Below are positions 17,795-25,734 of a stretch of 64,000 bases of DNA, piece by piece; within the stretch, counting starts at the first letter, position 1; each line of letters begins with the position of its first letter. The stretch comes from Bacteroidota bacterium (GTDB lineage Bacteria; Bacteroidota; Bacteroidia; Chitinophagales; Chitinophagaceae), in contig CANHGW010000002.1 of the NCBI GenBank assembly GCA_947460175.1, positions 62,001 to 126,000 on the forward strand, in the 5' to 3' direction. The position numbers and the translations under genes were made by a program. The notes under the pieces are model-generated. The model did not search any database and had not been told where the DNA came from. It saw nothing but the letters and a program-made list of their open reading frames with translations.

Positions 17795-18430
17795 TTGGTT
17801 TTTTACCGCAAAGAACGAAGATGTTTTACCGCAGAGAGTTTCGAGAGGTTTTATCTCAGAGAAAACTGAGTTTTTTACCGAAAAGATCGCAGAGTTTTTA
17901 CTTCAGAGTGTTTAGAGTTATTTTACCACAGAGAGTGCAGAGTTTTTACCGCAGAGAGAACTGAGTTGTTTAACCACAGAGAATGTAGAGTTTTTATCGC
18001 AGAGAGAACTGAGTTGTTTAACCGCAGAGAGTGTAGAGTTTTTATCGCAGAGAGAACTGAGTTGTTTAACCGCAGAGAGTGTAGAGTTTTTACTGCAGAG
18101 AGAACTGAGTTGTTTAACCACAGAGAATGTAGAGTTTGAAGTTTTTATCGCAGAGAGAACTGAGTTGTTTAACCGCAGAGAATGTAGAGTTTTTATCGCA
18201 GAGAGAACTGAGTTATTTAACCGCAAAGAATGTAGAGTTTTTACTGCAGAGAGAACTGAGTTGTTTAACCGCAGAGAATGTAGAGTTTTTATCGCAGAGA
18301 GAACTGAGTTATTTAACCGCAAAGAAAGCAGAGGTTTTACCACAGAGAGTTCAGAGATTTTTTACTGCAAAGTGCAATGAGAGTTTACTGCAATAATCAC
18401 AGAGGTTTTACCGCATAGATCGCTGAGATT
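17795..18430. repeat. 48-bp CAGAG-rich tandem repeat array
   Basis: About 635 bases of imperfect direct repeats between the DUF3820 gene and the cyclophilin gene. The landmark gagaactgagtt recurs at 17956, 18004, 18052, 18100, 18155, 18203, 18251 and 18299: a strict 48-bp period with one 55-bp step caused by a 7-base insertion. Each unit has two half-units, tttttatcgcagaga-type and tttaaccgcagaga-type. More degenerate copies extend on both sides (17795-17950 and 18340-18430). Because 48 is a multiple of three and the unit lacks stops, long open frames appear on both strands; they are artefacts. The core resembles the 81-bp array at 35663-36220. Confidence 0.9.
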
Positions 18431-18456
18431 AAATACTCAATAAGAATTCGAAGAGA

Positions 18457-19113
18457 TTATTTCTTTTTCACTTTCATGCTAAGGATACGAATATTCTCAT
18501 TAGGGCGATCGCTTGGGTTACGAGGCGCATTTGAAATAGCATCTACTACTTCTTGACCTTTTACTACTTGACCATAAACTGTATAAGCTCCATCCAAATG
18601 AGGTGTTCCTCCGATTGTTTTATATTCGGTGCGAGCCTGTTCGCTGTATTTAAAACCACCACGATTTTCCATCATGTCTAAGTCATTATCCGTAAATTGT
18701 TTTCCTACTACAATATAAAATTGACAACCACTTGATGCCTTTTCTGGATTATTGTCACGAGCAGCAGCTAATGCACCTTTTTTGTGATAATACTTTGGAA
18801 GCATAAATTCGGCAGGTACTTTATAGCCAACATCTCCGTTGCCAAGCATCTGTCCCATAACTGCATCTTTACTATCAGGATCACCACCTTGAATCATAAA
18901 GCTTGGTATGATTCTATGAAATAATAAACTATCATAAAATCCTTCATTTGCTAATTTAAGAAAGTTAGCCGCGTGTTGTGGTACATCAGCGTATACTTCT
19001 ACTTTGATCATACCCATACTTGTTTCTATTTCTACAAACTTATTTTTATTCTTTTTGGCAAATCCTGAAAATGAAATCAAGATGATAAAAGTGGAGAGGA
19101 TTAATTTCTTCAT
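18457..19113 (-). CDS. Secreted cyclophilin-type peptidyl-prolyl cis-trans isomerase
   Basis: 218-residue protein: signal peptide (MKKLILSTFIILISFSGFA) then a cyclophilin domain with TSMGMIKVEVYADVPQHAANFLKLA, the catalytic-Arg segment SLLFHRIIPSFMIQGGDP, the Gln/Phe motif SSGCQFYIVVG, and DGAYTVYGQVVKGQEVVD near the end. A loop around PEFMLPKYYHKKGALAAAR is usual for this bacterial type. It assists folding of exported proteins in the periplasm. Its start is 104 bases from the divergent ribF; a TATTTTTG -7-like box (complement of 19118-19125) lies just upstream. Confidence 0.93.
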   Translation of the reverse strand: MKKLILSTFIILISFSGFAKKNKNKFVEIETSMGMIKVEVYADVPQHAANFLKLANEGFYDSLLFHRIIPSFMIQGGDPDSKDAVMGQMLGNGDVGYKVPAEFMLPKYYHKKGALAAARDNNPEKASSGCQFYIVVGKQFTDNDLDMMENRGGFKYSEQARTEYKTIGGTPHLDGAYTVYGQVVKGQEVVDAISNAPRNPSDRPNENIRILSMKVKKK

Positions 19114-19217
19114 TGGACAAAAATAGAAATAAATTTCATTAATTATGCGTCTTCCTTGATACCTATTTTTGCTTTGTGACTCATATCGTACATTTGTCCC
19201 AAAATGTGTACAGGTTC

Positions 19218-20162
19218 ATGAGAGTATTTTATGATTTAGATAATTTGCCTACGTTTAATAGACCTGTATTAACCATTGGTACATTTGATGGGGTTCATCA
19301 AGGACATCGTATTATACTCGATCGCATCAAGAAAAGAGCTAAAGAAGCAGGTGGAGAAAGTGTAATCATCACCTTTGACCCACATCCTCGACTTGTATTG
19401 GGTTCGCAACAAAATCTATCATTGCTTCAGACTTTGGATGAAAAAATATCCGCATTAGAAGCATTGTCTATTGATAATTTGGTGGTGGTTCGCTTTACGA
19501 AAGAATTTGCAGAACAAAGTGCAGAGGAATATATTCAAGAATTTTTAGTGAATCATTTTCATCCCTATGCCATTATTATTGGCTACGATCATCAATATGG
19601 GAAAGGGCGTAGTGGTGATTATCATTTGCTAGAAAAATATAAAGAGAAATTTGGATATCAATTAGAGGAAATACCTGTTCAGGAAATCAAGGAGAGTGCT
19701 GTTTCATCTACACGTATTCGAACTGCAATACAAACGGGTGATATGAAAACTGCGAATGAATTGTTGGGAAAATCATATTCATTCAATGGATTGGTAGTTG
19801 ATGGTGATAAGCGTGGTCGATTGATTGGATTTCCAACAGCCAATATTTTAATTCAAGATCCTTATAAGTTAGTACCTGTAAATGGAGTCTATGCGGTAAA
19901 GGCTTTCATACAAGGAATTGAATACAAAGGAATGATGAATATAGGTGTAAGACCTACGGTCGAAACTTCTTTAGAACGAAAAATTGAAGTTCATTTATTC
20001 GATTTTAATGAAACTATTTATGGACAACAACTCAGGGTGGAGTGCATAGGAAAAATCAGGGATGAAGAAAAGTTTGATGGAATAGAAAAACTTATAGCAC
20101 AATTGTCATTGGATAAAAAAGATGCATTGTCAATGCTATCTAATAACAATTCTAATTATTGA
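19218..20162 (+). CDS. ribF: Bifunctional riboflavin kinase / FMN adenylyltransferase
   Basis: 314-residue enzyme that makes FMN and then FAD. The N-terminal adenylyltransferase domain has GTFDGVHQGH (nucleotide binding, residues 21-30), FDPHP and the SSTRIR signature (163-168). The C-terminal kinase domain has GRLIGFPTAN (PTAN, 206-209), NIGVRPT and HLFDFNE. The ATG at 19218 gives MRVFYDLDNLPTFNRPVLTIG, the usual start; an upstream ATG at 19176 would add 14 residues. The last seven bases overlap the convergent gene at 20156. Full length, with both domains intact. Confidence 0.95.
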   Translation: MRVFYDLDNLPTFNRPVLTIGTFDGVHQGHRIILDRIKKRAKEAGGESVIITFDPHPRLVLGSQQNLSLLQTLDEKISALEALSIDNLVVVRFTKEFAEQSAEEYIQEFLVNHFHPYAIIIGYDHQYGKGRSGDYHLLEKYKEKFGYQLEEIPVQEIKESAVSSTRIRTAIQTGDMKTANELLGKSYSFNGLVVDGDKRGRLIGFPTANILIQDPYKLVPVNGVYAVKAFIQGIEYKGMMNIGVRPTVETSLERKIEVHLFDFNETIYGQQLRVECIGKIRDEEKFDGIEKLIAQLSLDKKDALSMLSNNNSNY

Positions 20163-20653
20163 CGTAATTCTTTCATCGGTTTTTTTTCAATACCATATAT
20201 AGGCATATAATATCTTTTCCCTTTGTATAAATACATTACCAACGCATCGCTGTAGTATTTACAAGGCGCTTTGAAAGCAGCCGCAGCAGCCGAGGAGTCT
20301 ATTTGATAGTAAAAATTACGATAAAGATTTTTATTAACCTTCAGAAGGTATGTGCCTTTGGTTTTAGCTGTATCGGTTTTATAATTTGTTTCCATACTAT
20401 ATACATCGCATGGCACTGGTGTAGCACCAAACCATACAGAATCGATGATGATATTATCTGCATTGGTTTTTAATGTAAGTTCATAAACGTCACCAATAAT
20501 TCGCACGCCACCTTTTTGATAGGTATAAAAACCTGATACATAGTTTACATATTCGATCGGTGTGTATGTCTTTTTTCTTTTTTTCTTTTTTTGAGCAAAA
20601 GCTACGGACGATAATAATAAAAAGCTAAGTAAAAGAAGAAATGTGTTTTTCAT
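20156..20653 (-). CDS. Secreted hypothetical protein downstream of holA
   Basis: 165-residue predicted exported protein: signal peptide ending near SVAFAQ, then a very basic stretch KKKKRKK, then an Ig-like, beta-rich domain (GVRIIGDVYELTLKTNADNIIIDSVWFGATPVPCDVY...). Two cysteines, one in VPCDVY and one in APCKYY, could pair. Its start codon overlaps the holA stop (ATGA at 20650-20653), so translation is likely coupled. I do not recognise the family; it looks like a Bacteroidota-specific periplasmic or outer-membrane-associated protein. Function unknown. Confidence 0.75.
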   Translation of the reverse strand: MKNTFLLLLSFLLLSSVAFAQKKKKRKKTYTPIEYVNYVSGFYTYQKGGVRIIGDVYELTLKTNADNIIIDSVWFGATPVPCDVYSMETNYKTDTAKTKGTYLLKVNKNLYRNFYYQIDSSAAAAAFKAPCKYYSDALVMYLYKGKRYYMPIYGIEKKPMKELRQ

Positions 20654-21651
20654 AATGAAAGTATTTTTGAGGTGAGTTCTTTTAAGAGGGTATGATCATT
20701 GTTGGCAACATGTATGCCAATGATATTAAGATTAAATTCTTGTACTATCTCAATAGCTTGCATTGTTTGTGATAAATTGTATAAGCTACTATAGTGTTTG
20801 TAATCTTTTAGAAAGTATGGAGCTAATTTTAGAATACTTGCAATATCCTTTTCTTGCATATTCCGAGCATAATGATATTGATAGAGTTTGCTAAATTCTT
20901 TGTAAACCATGGTGCTGATCACAACCAATGGATTTGATTTTGGATTTGCTATATAATAGTTTACAACACGATATGCCTTTTCAACATCTTTATTCATCAA
21001 TGCTTTAGGATATTCGAATATGTTGTAATCTTTACTGATGCCAATATATTTTTCAATTAAATCAGCCGTTATTTCTTCCCCTTCAGCAATGTTGATCATG
21101 ACTTTTTCAAGTTCATTCACTATTTTTTGTAAGTCATTGCCAAGGTAGGCTGCCAATAAGTTTACATTTTGTGTGTTAATTTTTATTTTATGTTGTTGAC
21201 AATATGCTTGTATCCATTTAGGTACATCATAGTCCTTAATTTTATTGAAGGTAATATGTACAAATTTCTTTTTAAGTGCTTTGGTCAAAGTAGATCGTCC
21301 ATCGAGATTTTTATACTTGTATGCTATTACAAGGGTAGTTGTCTCAGATGGTTGTGCTACATAACGTTCAAGTTCGGCAAAATTACGAAGCTGTGACGCC
21401 TCTTTGAGTATCACAAGTCGGCGTTCGGCAAATGCAGGATAACTTCTACATGCATTCACTACATCGGTCCAAGTACTATCTTTTCCGTATAGGATTGTTT
21501 GATTAAAATCTTTTTCATGCGGTTCAAGTGCATTTTTCTCAAATGCATCTACTAGCAGGTCTATATAGTAAGGCTCTTCACCATCTAGGGCATAGATGGG
21601 CTTGAGTTTTTTATTCTCGATATCACTTAATATAGTATCTACATTTTCCAT
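20650..21651 (-). CDS. holA: DNA polymerase III delta subunit
   Basis: 333-residue clamp-loader subunit that opens the beta clamp. The N-terminal domain begins with the typical KPIYALDGEEPYYIDLLVDAF, a degenerate P-loop, followed by CRSYPAFAERRLVILKEA, which includes the beta-clamp-binding region. The middle domain (ITADLIEKYIGISKDYNIFEYPKALM) and the C-terminal collar domain with NPLVVISTMVYKEFSKLYQYH complete the family pattern. Length is normal. It starts within the stop codon of the upstream exonuclease (1-base overlap, 21651). Confidence 0.93.
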   Translation of the reverse strand: MENVDTILSDIENKKLKPIYALDGEEPYYIDLLVDAFEKNALEPHEKDFNQTILYGKDSTWTDVVNACRSYPAFAERRLVILKEASQLRNFAELERYVAQPSETTTLVIAYKYKNLDGRSTLTKALKKKFVHITFNKIKDYDVPKWIQAYCQQHKIKINTQNVNLLAAYLGNDLQKIVNELEKVMINIAEGEEITADLIEKYIGISKDYNIFEYPKALMNKDVEKAYRVVNYYIANPKSNPLVVISTMVYKEFSKLYQYHYARNMQEKDIASILKLAPYFLKDYKHYSSLYNLSQTMQAIEIVQEFNLNIIGIHVANNDHTLLKELTSKILSL

Positions 21652-22367
21652 TAATCAATCATTGTTATTTCATCTTCGTTTAATAAGTTCATTCCATTTA
21701 ATCGCATCAATACTTGACCTACAGTTACAATGTCTCTATTGCAATATTGTACAATGCGATCAAGATGTTGTTCTTTCCAATACACCCTTGCTACATCACT
21801 TCCATCAATATCACCTTTAGGACTTTCTATTTCCAACACTGTTGAAAGTAAATCGATGGAAGTGAAGTTTTTATACTCACCAAATTTCCAAAATTGCAAG
21901 GTATCCATTAATGGATTTTCCCATGGTTTTTTGTTTTGCAAATCGGCAATTACATCGGGCAATGCTAATTGATTAATATAAGAACGACGGCAAATATAAG
22001 GGATATCAAACTCTCGTATGTTGTGTCCGCAAAATTGTTTATCTGGCGCTTTGAAAAATTTGTTGCAAACGGAGCGAAATTCATTCAATATGATTTTCTC
22101 ATCATGTCCTGCAAGTGATTTTATTTTGAGCGTATAGGTCGATTTTGATTTTACAAAATACCCAAGTCCAATACAGATAATTTTTCCAAATTCGGCATAA
22201 ATGCCAGCTCGCTCGGCAAATGTAGCTTTCGTATCGGTTTGTTGTGGTTCAATCAACGAAGATTTTTTATCCCATAGCTGTTGCATTTTATGAGAGAGTT
22301 GATCGTAATCGTTCAACATTGGAACCGTTTCAATGTCAATGAGTAGTAGGTTTTCAGGCTTTATCAT
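21651..22367 (-). CDS. Predicted 3'-5' exonuclease of the DNA polymerase B-associated (DEDDy) type
   Basis: 238-residue DEDD-superfamily nuclease. Exo I is LLLIDIET (Asp11, Glu13), Exo II is CGHNIREFDIPY (Asp121) and Exo III is YCNRD (Tyr208, Asp212), making it a DEDDy enzyme like the proofreading domain of family B polymerases. The polymerase part is absent, as in the stand-alone family common in bacteria. It should bind two metal ions and degrade single-stranded ends. It is directly coupled to holA, which hints at a role in replication or repair; no specific substrate is known from the sequence. Confidence 0.88.
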   Translation of the reverse strand: MIKPENLLLIDIETVPMLNDYDQLSHKMQQLWDKKSSLIEPQQTDTKATFAERAGIYAEFGKIICIGLGYFVKSKSTYTLKIKSLAGHDEKIILNEFRSVCNKFFKAPDKQFCGHNIREFDIPYICRRSYINQLALPDVIADLQNKKPWENPLMDTLQFWKFGEYKNFTSIDLLSTVLEIESPKGDIDGSDVARVYWKEQHLDRIVQYCNRDIVTVGQVLMRLNGMNLLNEDEITMID

Positions 22368-22415
22368 TAAGTTATGTTAAAAGATAAAAATAATAACAAT
22401 TCTTTATACAATCAA

Positions 22416-22447
22416 TTCGTAATTCTTTTTTTATGGAATTACCTTTG
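22416..22447 (+). promoter_or_regulatory. Candidate Bacteroidota promoter for the gene at 22470
   Basis: A -7 box TACCTTTG (22440-22447) matches TANNTTTG exactly; TTCG (22416-22419), one mismatch from TTTG, lies 20 bp upstream. The start codon follows 22 bases after the -7 box. Confidence 0.45.
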
Positions 22448-22469
22448 TTTTCAAACATTTTAAACTATC

Positions 22470-23408
22470 ATGGAAACTACAAATGAACCCAAAAAAGGCT
22501 TGAATACCAATGTTATCTATTTGAGTATTATAGCTTTATTAGCTGCCGCTGCCATCTATCTGTTTGTTACTAAAAATAAAACTGAAAATAAAAATGAAGA
22601 ACTTACGACGCAGGTTGAATCGACTGCAACCGATTTAAGTGAAGTTGAAACGGAATACAATGCAGCCTTGGCTCGATTGGATGAAATGAAAACTCAAAGT
22701 GTGCAAATGGATAGTTTGCTAGCAACTAAAAATGATGAAGTTGAAGAATTAAAGTCTAAAATCAAAACTATCTTAAGTGATAAAAATGCTACAAAAGAAA
22801 AATTAGCTGAAGCCAATAAATTGATCGCGGAATTGAACAAACGTATGAATACTTTTCAAGAACAGATTACTGCTCTAAAACAAGAAAATGTACAATTGAC
22901 AGAAGATAAAAGAAATCTTATTGAGGAGAAAGGACAAATCACACAAGAACGTGAAGTATTGAAAGAAGAGAAAAAAACACTCGAGAAAACTGTGGAAGTA
23001 GGTTCTGTATTACATGCATCTGGTATTAAAATGGATGTGATCAATATGAAGAAAAACCTTTTGGGAAAAGAAAAAGAAAAGGAAACTGAGAAAGCCAAAA
23101 AAGCAGATTTGATACGTGTATCTTTTGATATTGATGATAATCGTATCAGCGAAAGCGGTGAGAAAATAGTCTATGTATGTGTGTATGGTCCAGATGGTAA
23201 AGTAGCTGGTAATTCTTCATTTAAATTGGCTGATGGTAGCGAAAAGAAATATTCTGTTTCTAAATCGGTAGCCTATAAACAAGGAGAAAAAGTACATGGG
23301 ATATCAACTGACTGGAAGCCTTCATCTGATTTTACCAAAGGAACCTATAAGGTAGAAATCTATCATATGGGTTACAAAATTGGAAGCGAATATGTTTCTT
23401 TAAAATAA
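22470..23408 (+). CDS. Membrane-anchored coiled-coil protein with C-terminal beta domain
   Basis: 312-residue protein. Residues 1-12 are cytoplasmic and 13-33 a membrane helix (NVIYLSIIALLAAAAIYLFV). Residues about 38-175 are a long, charged heptad-patterned coiled coil, and about 200-312 a compact beta-rich domain (LIRVSFDIDDNRISESGEKIVYVCVYGPDGK ... GTYKVEIYHMGYKIGSEYVSLK). The C-terminal domain would lie in the periplasm if the N-terminus is inside. The layout suggests a spacer-and-head protein spanning part of the periplasm, perhaps sensing or organising the cell envelope; this is inference. It probably shares a transcript with rpiB 26 bases downstream. Family not recognised. Confidence 0.8.
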   Translation: METTNEPKKGLNTNVIYLSIIALLAAAAIYLFVTKNKTENKNEELTTQVESTATDLSEVETEYNAALARLDEMKTQSVQMDSLLATKNDEVEELKSKIKTILSDKNATKEKLAEANKLIAELNKRMNTFQEQITALKQENVQLTEDKRNLIEEKGQITQEREVLKEEKKTLEKTVEVGSVLHASGIKMDVINMKKNLLGKEKEKETEKAKKADLIRVSFDIDDNRISESGEKIVYVCVYGPDGKVAGNSSFKLADGSEKKYSVSKSVAYKQGEKVHGISTDWKPSSDFTKGTYKVEIYHMGYKIGSEYVSLK

Positions 23409-23434
23409 ATAGTAAACTGTAAAATTATATTTAA

Positions 23435-23863
23435 ATGACAATAGCAATTGGATGCGATCATGCTGGTGTAGAAATGAAAAATGCAATCATTCATCACTTG
23501 ACAGAAAAAGGAATTACCATTATCGATAAAGGAACGAATACACTTGATAGTGTTGATTATCCTGATTATGCACATCCTGTAGCCAATGAAGTGGAATCGG
23601 GTAATGCGCAATTCGGAATACTGATATGTGGCAGTGCCAATGGTGTATGTATTACTGCCAATAAGCATCAAGGAATACGAGCAGCCCTTTGTTGGAAAAA
23701 CGAAATTGCTTCCTTGGCACGTCAGCACAATGATGCAAATATCATTGGCTTACCTGCACGTTTTATTTCAATCGAGGAAGGAATAGAATTTACGGATACC
23801 TTCTTGAATACAGAATTCGAAGGTGGCCGTCATCAGAATCGAGTGAATAAAATTAGCTGCTAG
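23435..23863 (+). CDS. rpiB: Ribose-5-phosphate isomerase B
   Basis: 142-residue LacA/RpiB-family isomerase interconverting ribose 5-phosphate and ribulose 5-phosphate. Landmarks are GCDHAGVEMK (Asp8, His9), the catalytic Cys65 in ICGSANGVCITANKHQGIRAALCW, the His98 region ARQHNDANIIGLPAR, and the Arg-rich end EGGRHQNRV. The usual CGSGNG loop reads CGSANG, a mild change. It follows the coiled-coil gene by 26 bases and ends five bases before the convergent rnhB. Confidence 0.92.
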   Translation: MTIAIGCDHAGVEMKNAIIHHLTEKGITIIDKGTNTLDSVDYPDYAHPVANEVESGNAQFGILICGSANGVCITANKHQGIRAALCWKNEIASLARQHNDANIIGLPARFISIEEGIEFTDTFLNTEFEGGRHQNRVNKISC

Positions 23864-23867
23864 ATTG

Positions 23868-24467
23868 TTAAAATCCTAAAGATGGTAGTTCGGGAAGACA
23901 AGTGAATGTTTTTCTATGATGGATAGTCATCCCGTAAGTACGAATGGATTCTCGATGGGCTTTGGTTGGGTAGCCTTTGTTTTGATTCCAATGATAGTTA
24001 GGAAATTTTTTATGCAATTTTAGCATGTACTCATCTCGATAGGTTTTCGCCAATATACTTGCAGCCGCAATAGAGGCATATTTACCATCGCCTTTGATAA
24101 TACAATGGTGTGGAATCGATTTATATTTTACGAAACGATTTCCGTCTATGAGTAATTGATCTGGTATGATGTTAAGTTGATTGATTGCTAAGTGCATCGC
24201 TTTAAAAGAAGCTTTCAAAATATTAATTTTATCAATCTCTTTGGGACTCACAAATGCCACTGCAAATGCCAATGCATGTTCTTCAATGATAGGCCTTAAT
24301 AATTCACGCGATTTTTCATTGACTAGTTTTGAATCATTGAGCAATGGATGATAAAAATCAGTGGGTAATATAACTGCTGCTGCACAAACAGGTCCTGATA
24401 AGCATCCACGACCGGCTTCATCACAACCAGCTTCTAGTAGGTTTTTATCTAAAAAAGGTTCGAGCAT
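23868..24467 (-). CDS. rnhB: Ribonuclease HII
   Basis: 199-residue enzyme that removes RNA from RNA-DNA hybrids and single ribonucleotides from DNA. Active-site residues are Asp16 and Glu17 in [15 protein letters not shown], the Asp in LLIDGNRF, and the final acidic residue in the [12 protein letters not shown] segment. The ATG at 24467 gives [21 protein letters not shown], a standard beginning; the open frame runs 40 codons further upstream, but that part is not family-like. Divergent from ctaA. Confidence 0.94.
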   Translation of the reverse strand: MLEPFLDKNLLEAGCDEAGRGCLSGPVCAAAVILPTDFYHPLLNDSKLVNEKSRELLRPIIEEHALAFAVAFVSPKEIDKINILKASFKAMHLAINQLNIIPDQLLIDGNRFVKYKSIPHHCIIKGDGKYASIAAASILAKTYRDEYMLKLHKKFPNYHWNQNKGYPTKAHRESIRTYGMTIHHRKTFTCLPELPSLGF

Positions 24468-24571
24468 TTGATAATTGAAATAGTTATGCAATATAAATAA
24501 TAATAACTCCTTATTAATGACTATAAATAAAATTAGGTGGTCTAGTAAGAATGAACTCAAGGTTCCTTTGC

Positions 24572-24579
24572 TAACTTTG
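24572..24579 (+). promoter_or_regulatory. Bacteroidota -7-like box TAACTTTG before ctaA
   Basis: Exact TANNTTTG match 11 bases before the ctaA start. No clear -33 TTTG is present at the right spacing, so it is a weak candidate. Confidence 0.3.
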
Positions 24580-24590
24580 CAAAGCAAAAT

Positions 24591-25625
24591 ATGGATAAGA
24601 ATAAAATAATAGGTAGATGGTTGTTACTTGGTGTGGCAATGCTGATTGTACAAGTGTTGCTAGGCGGTATTACACGACTGACTGGCTCTGGACTTTCTAT
24701 CACAGAATGGAAACCCTTGCTAGGGGCGTTGCCACCCATGAATGATGGTGAATGGTTGATTGCATTTGAGAAATACAAGCAGATTGCTCAGTTTAAGTAC
24801 CTGAACCAAGATTTTACCCTAGGTGATTTTAAATTCATTTTTTTCTGGGAATGGTTTCATCGCAATTGGGCTCGATTGATTAGTGTTGTTTTTTTGATAC
24901 CCTTTATTTATTTTTTAATTAAAAAAATGATAACGAAAGAGATGGTTCCCAAATTGATAGGATTATTTGCACTAGGAATCAGTCAAGGTTTGATAGGTTG
25001 GATCATGGTTGCCAGCGGATTGAACGATGAAAATCTGTATGTGAGTCATATTCGATTGGCTATTCATTTTGTATCTGCTTTGGTATTAATTTGTTTTACC
25101 TATTGGTTTGCGTTGAGTTTATTAATCCGTGACGAGGATCGAATACAGAATCAGTCAATCAGACAATGGACAATGGGAATTATTGTGGTTTTATTTTTTC
25201 AATTGATATATGGCGCTTTCATGGCAGGATTAAAAGCGGCTACTGTTGCACCTACTTGGCCTAGTATCAATGGTGATTATTTGCCTTCTTCATTATCGAC
25301 ACAAAGTTGGATAAATCATCCTATCAACATACATTTTATTCATCGGGGCATTGCCTATTTATTGATTGTATTAATTGTAATTTGGTTTGTAAAAGCTCGA
25401 AAAATTGTTGCTTCAACTATATGGAATAGGTATAAATGGATTCCAATTTTATTGGTTTTCATTCAAGTAGGCCTTGGTATTACAAGTGTACTTTTCTCTA
25501 CCAATATTCAACGGAATAGTTTTGGACTTTTTGAATGGTCAGCACAGTTGCATCAACTAGTTGCTATGTTTTTATTGATGAGTCTAGTATGGGTTTTATA
25601 TATGCTACGCAAAAAAGAATCTTAA
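24591..25625 (+). CDS. ctaA: Heme A synthase (COX15/CtaA family)
   Basis: 344-residue integral membrane protein with about eight helices in two homologous four-helix bundles. Conserved pieces are [27 protein letters not shown], the long loop [33 protein letters not shown] with a heme-ligand His, [11 protein letters not shown] in the first half, and [12 protein letters not shown] and [11 protein letters not shown] in the second. The long first loop and lack of the extracellular Cys pair mark it as the COX15-like type found in proteobacteria, Bacteroidota and mitochondria. It converts heme O to heme A for cytochrome oxidases. No cytochrome oxidase gene lies nearby. Confidence 0.94.
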   Translation: MDKNKIIGRWLLLGVAMLIVQVLLGGITRLTGSGLSITEWKPLLGALPPMNDGEWLIAFEKYKQIAQFKYLNQDFTLGDFKFIFFWEWFHRNWARLISVVFLIPFIYFLIKKMITKEMVPKLIGLFALGISQGLIGWIMVASGLNDENLYVSHIRLAIHFVSALVLICFTYWFALSLLIRDEDRIQNQSIRQWTMGIIVVLFFQLIYGAFMAGLKAATVAPTWPSINGDYLPSSLSTQSWINHPINIHFIHRGIAYLLIVLIVIWFVKARKIVASTIWNRYKWIPILLVFIQVGLGITSVLFSTNIQRNSFGLFEWSAQLHQLVAMFLLMSLVWVLYMLRKKES

Positions 25626-25734
25626 ATACCAACATTAATCAACCAATTGCTCGATTTTTGCGTCTTTTTAGTATACTTATTCACAAAATGAATAAAATTA
25701 TGTAAATTCGACTTTTAAAACCAATTTTTTGGCC

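Noticed and set aside
17918-18396. Long open frames on both strands inside the 48-bp array (141 and 86 residues)
   Set aside because: They exist only because the unit length is a multiple of three and lacks stops. The translations are pure 16-residue repeats with no start context.
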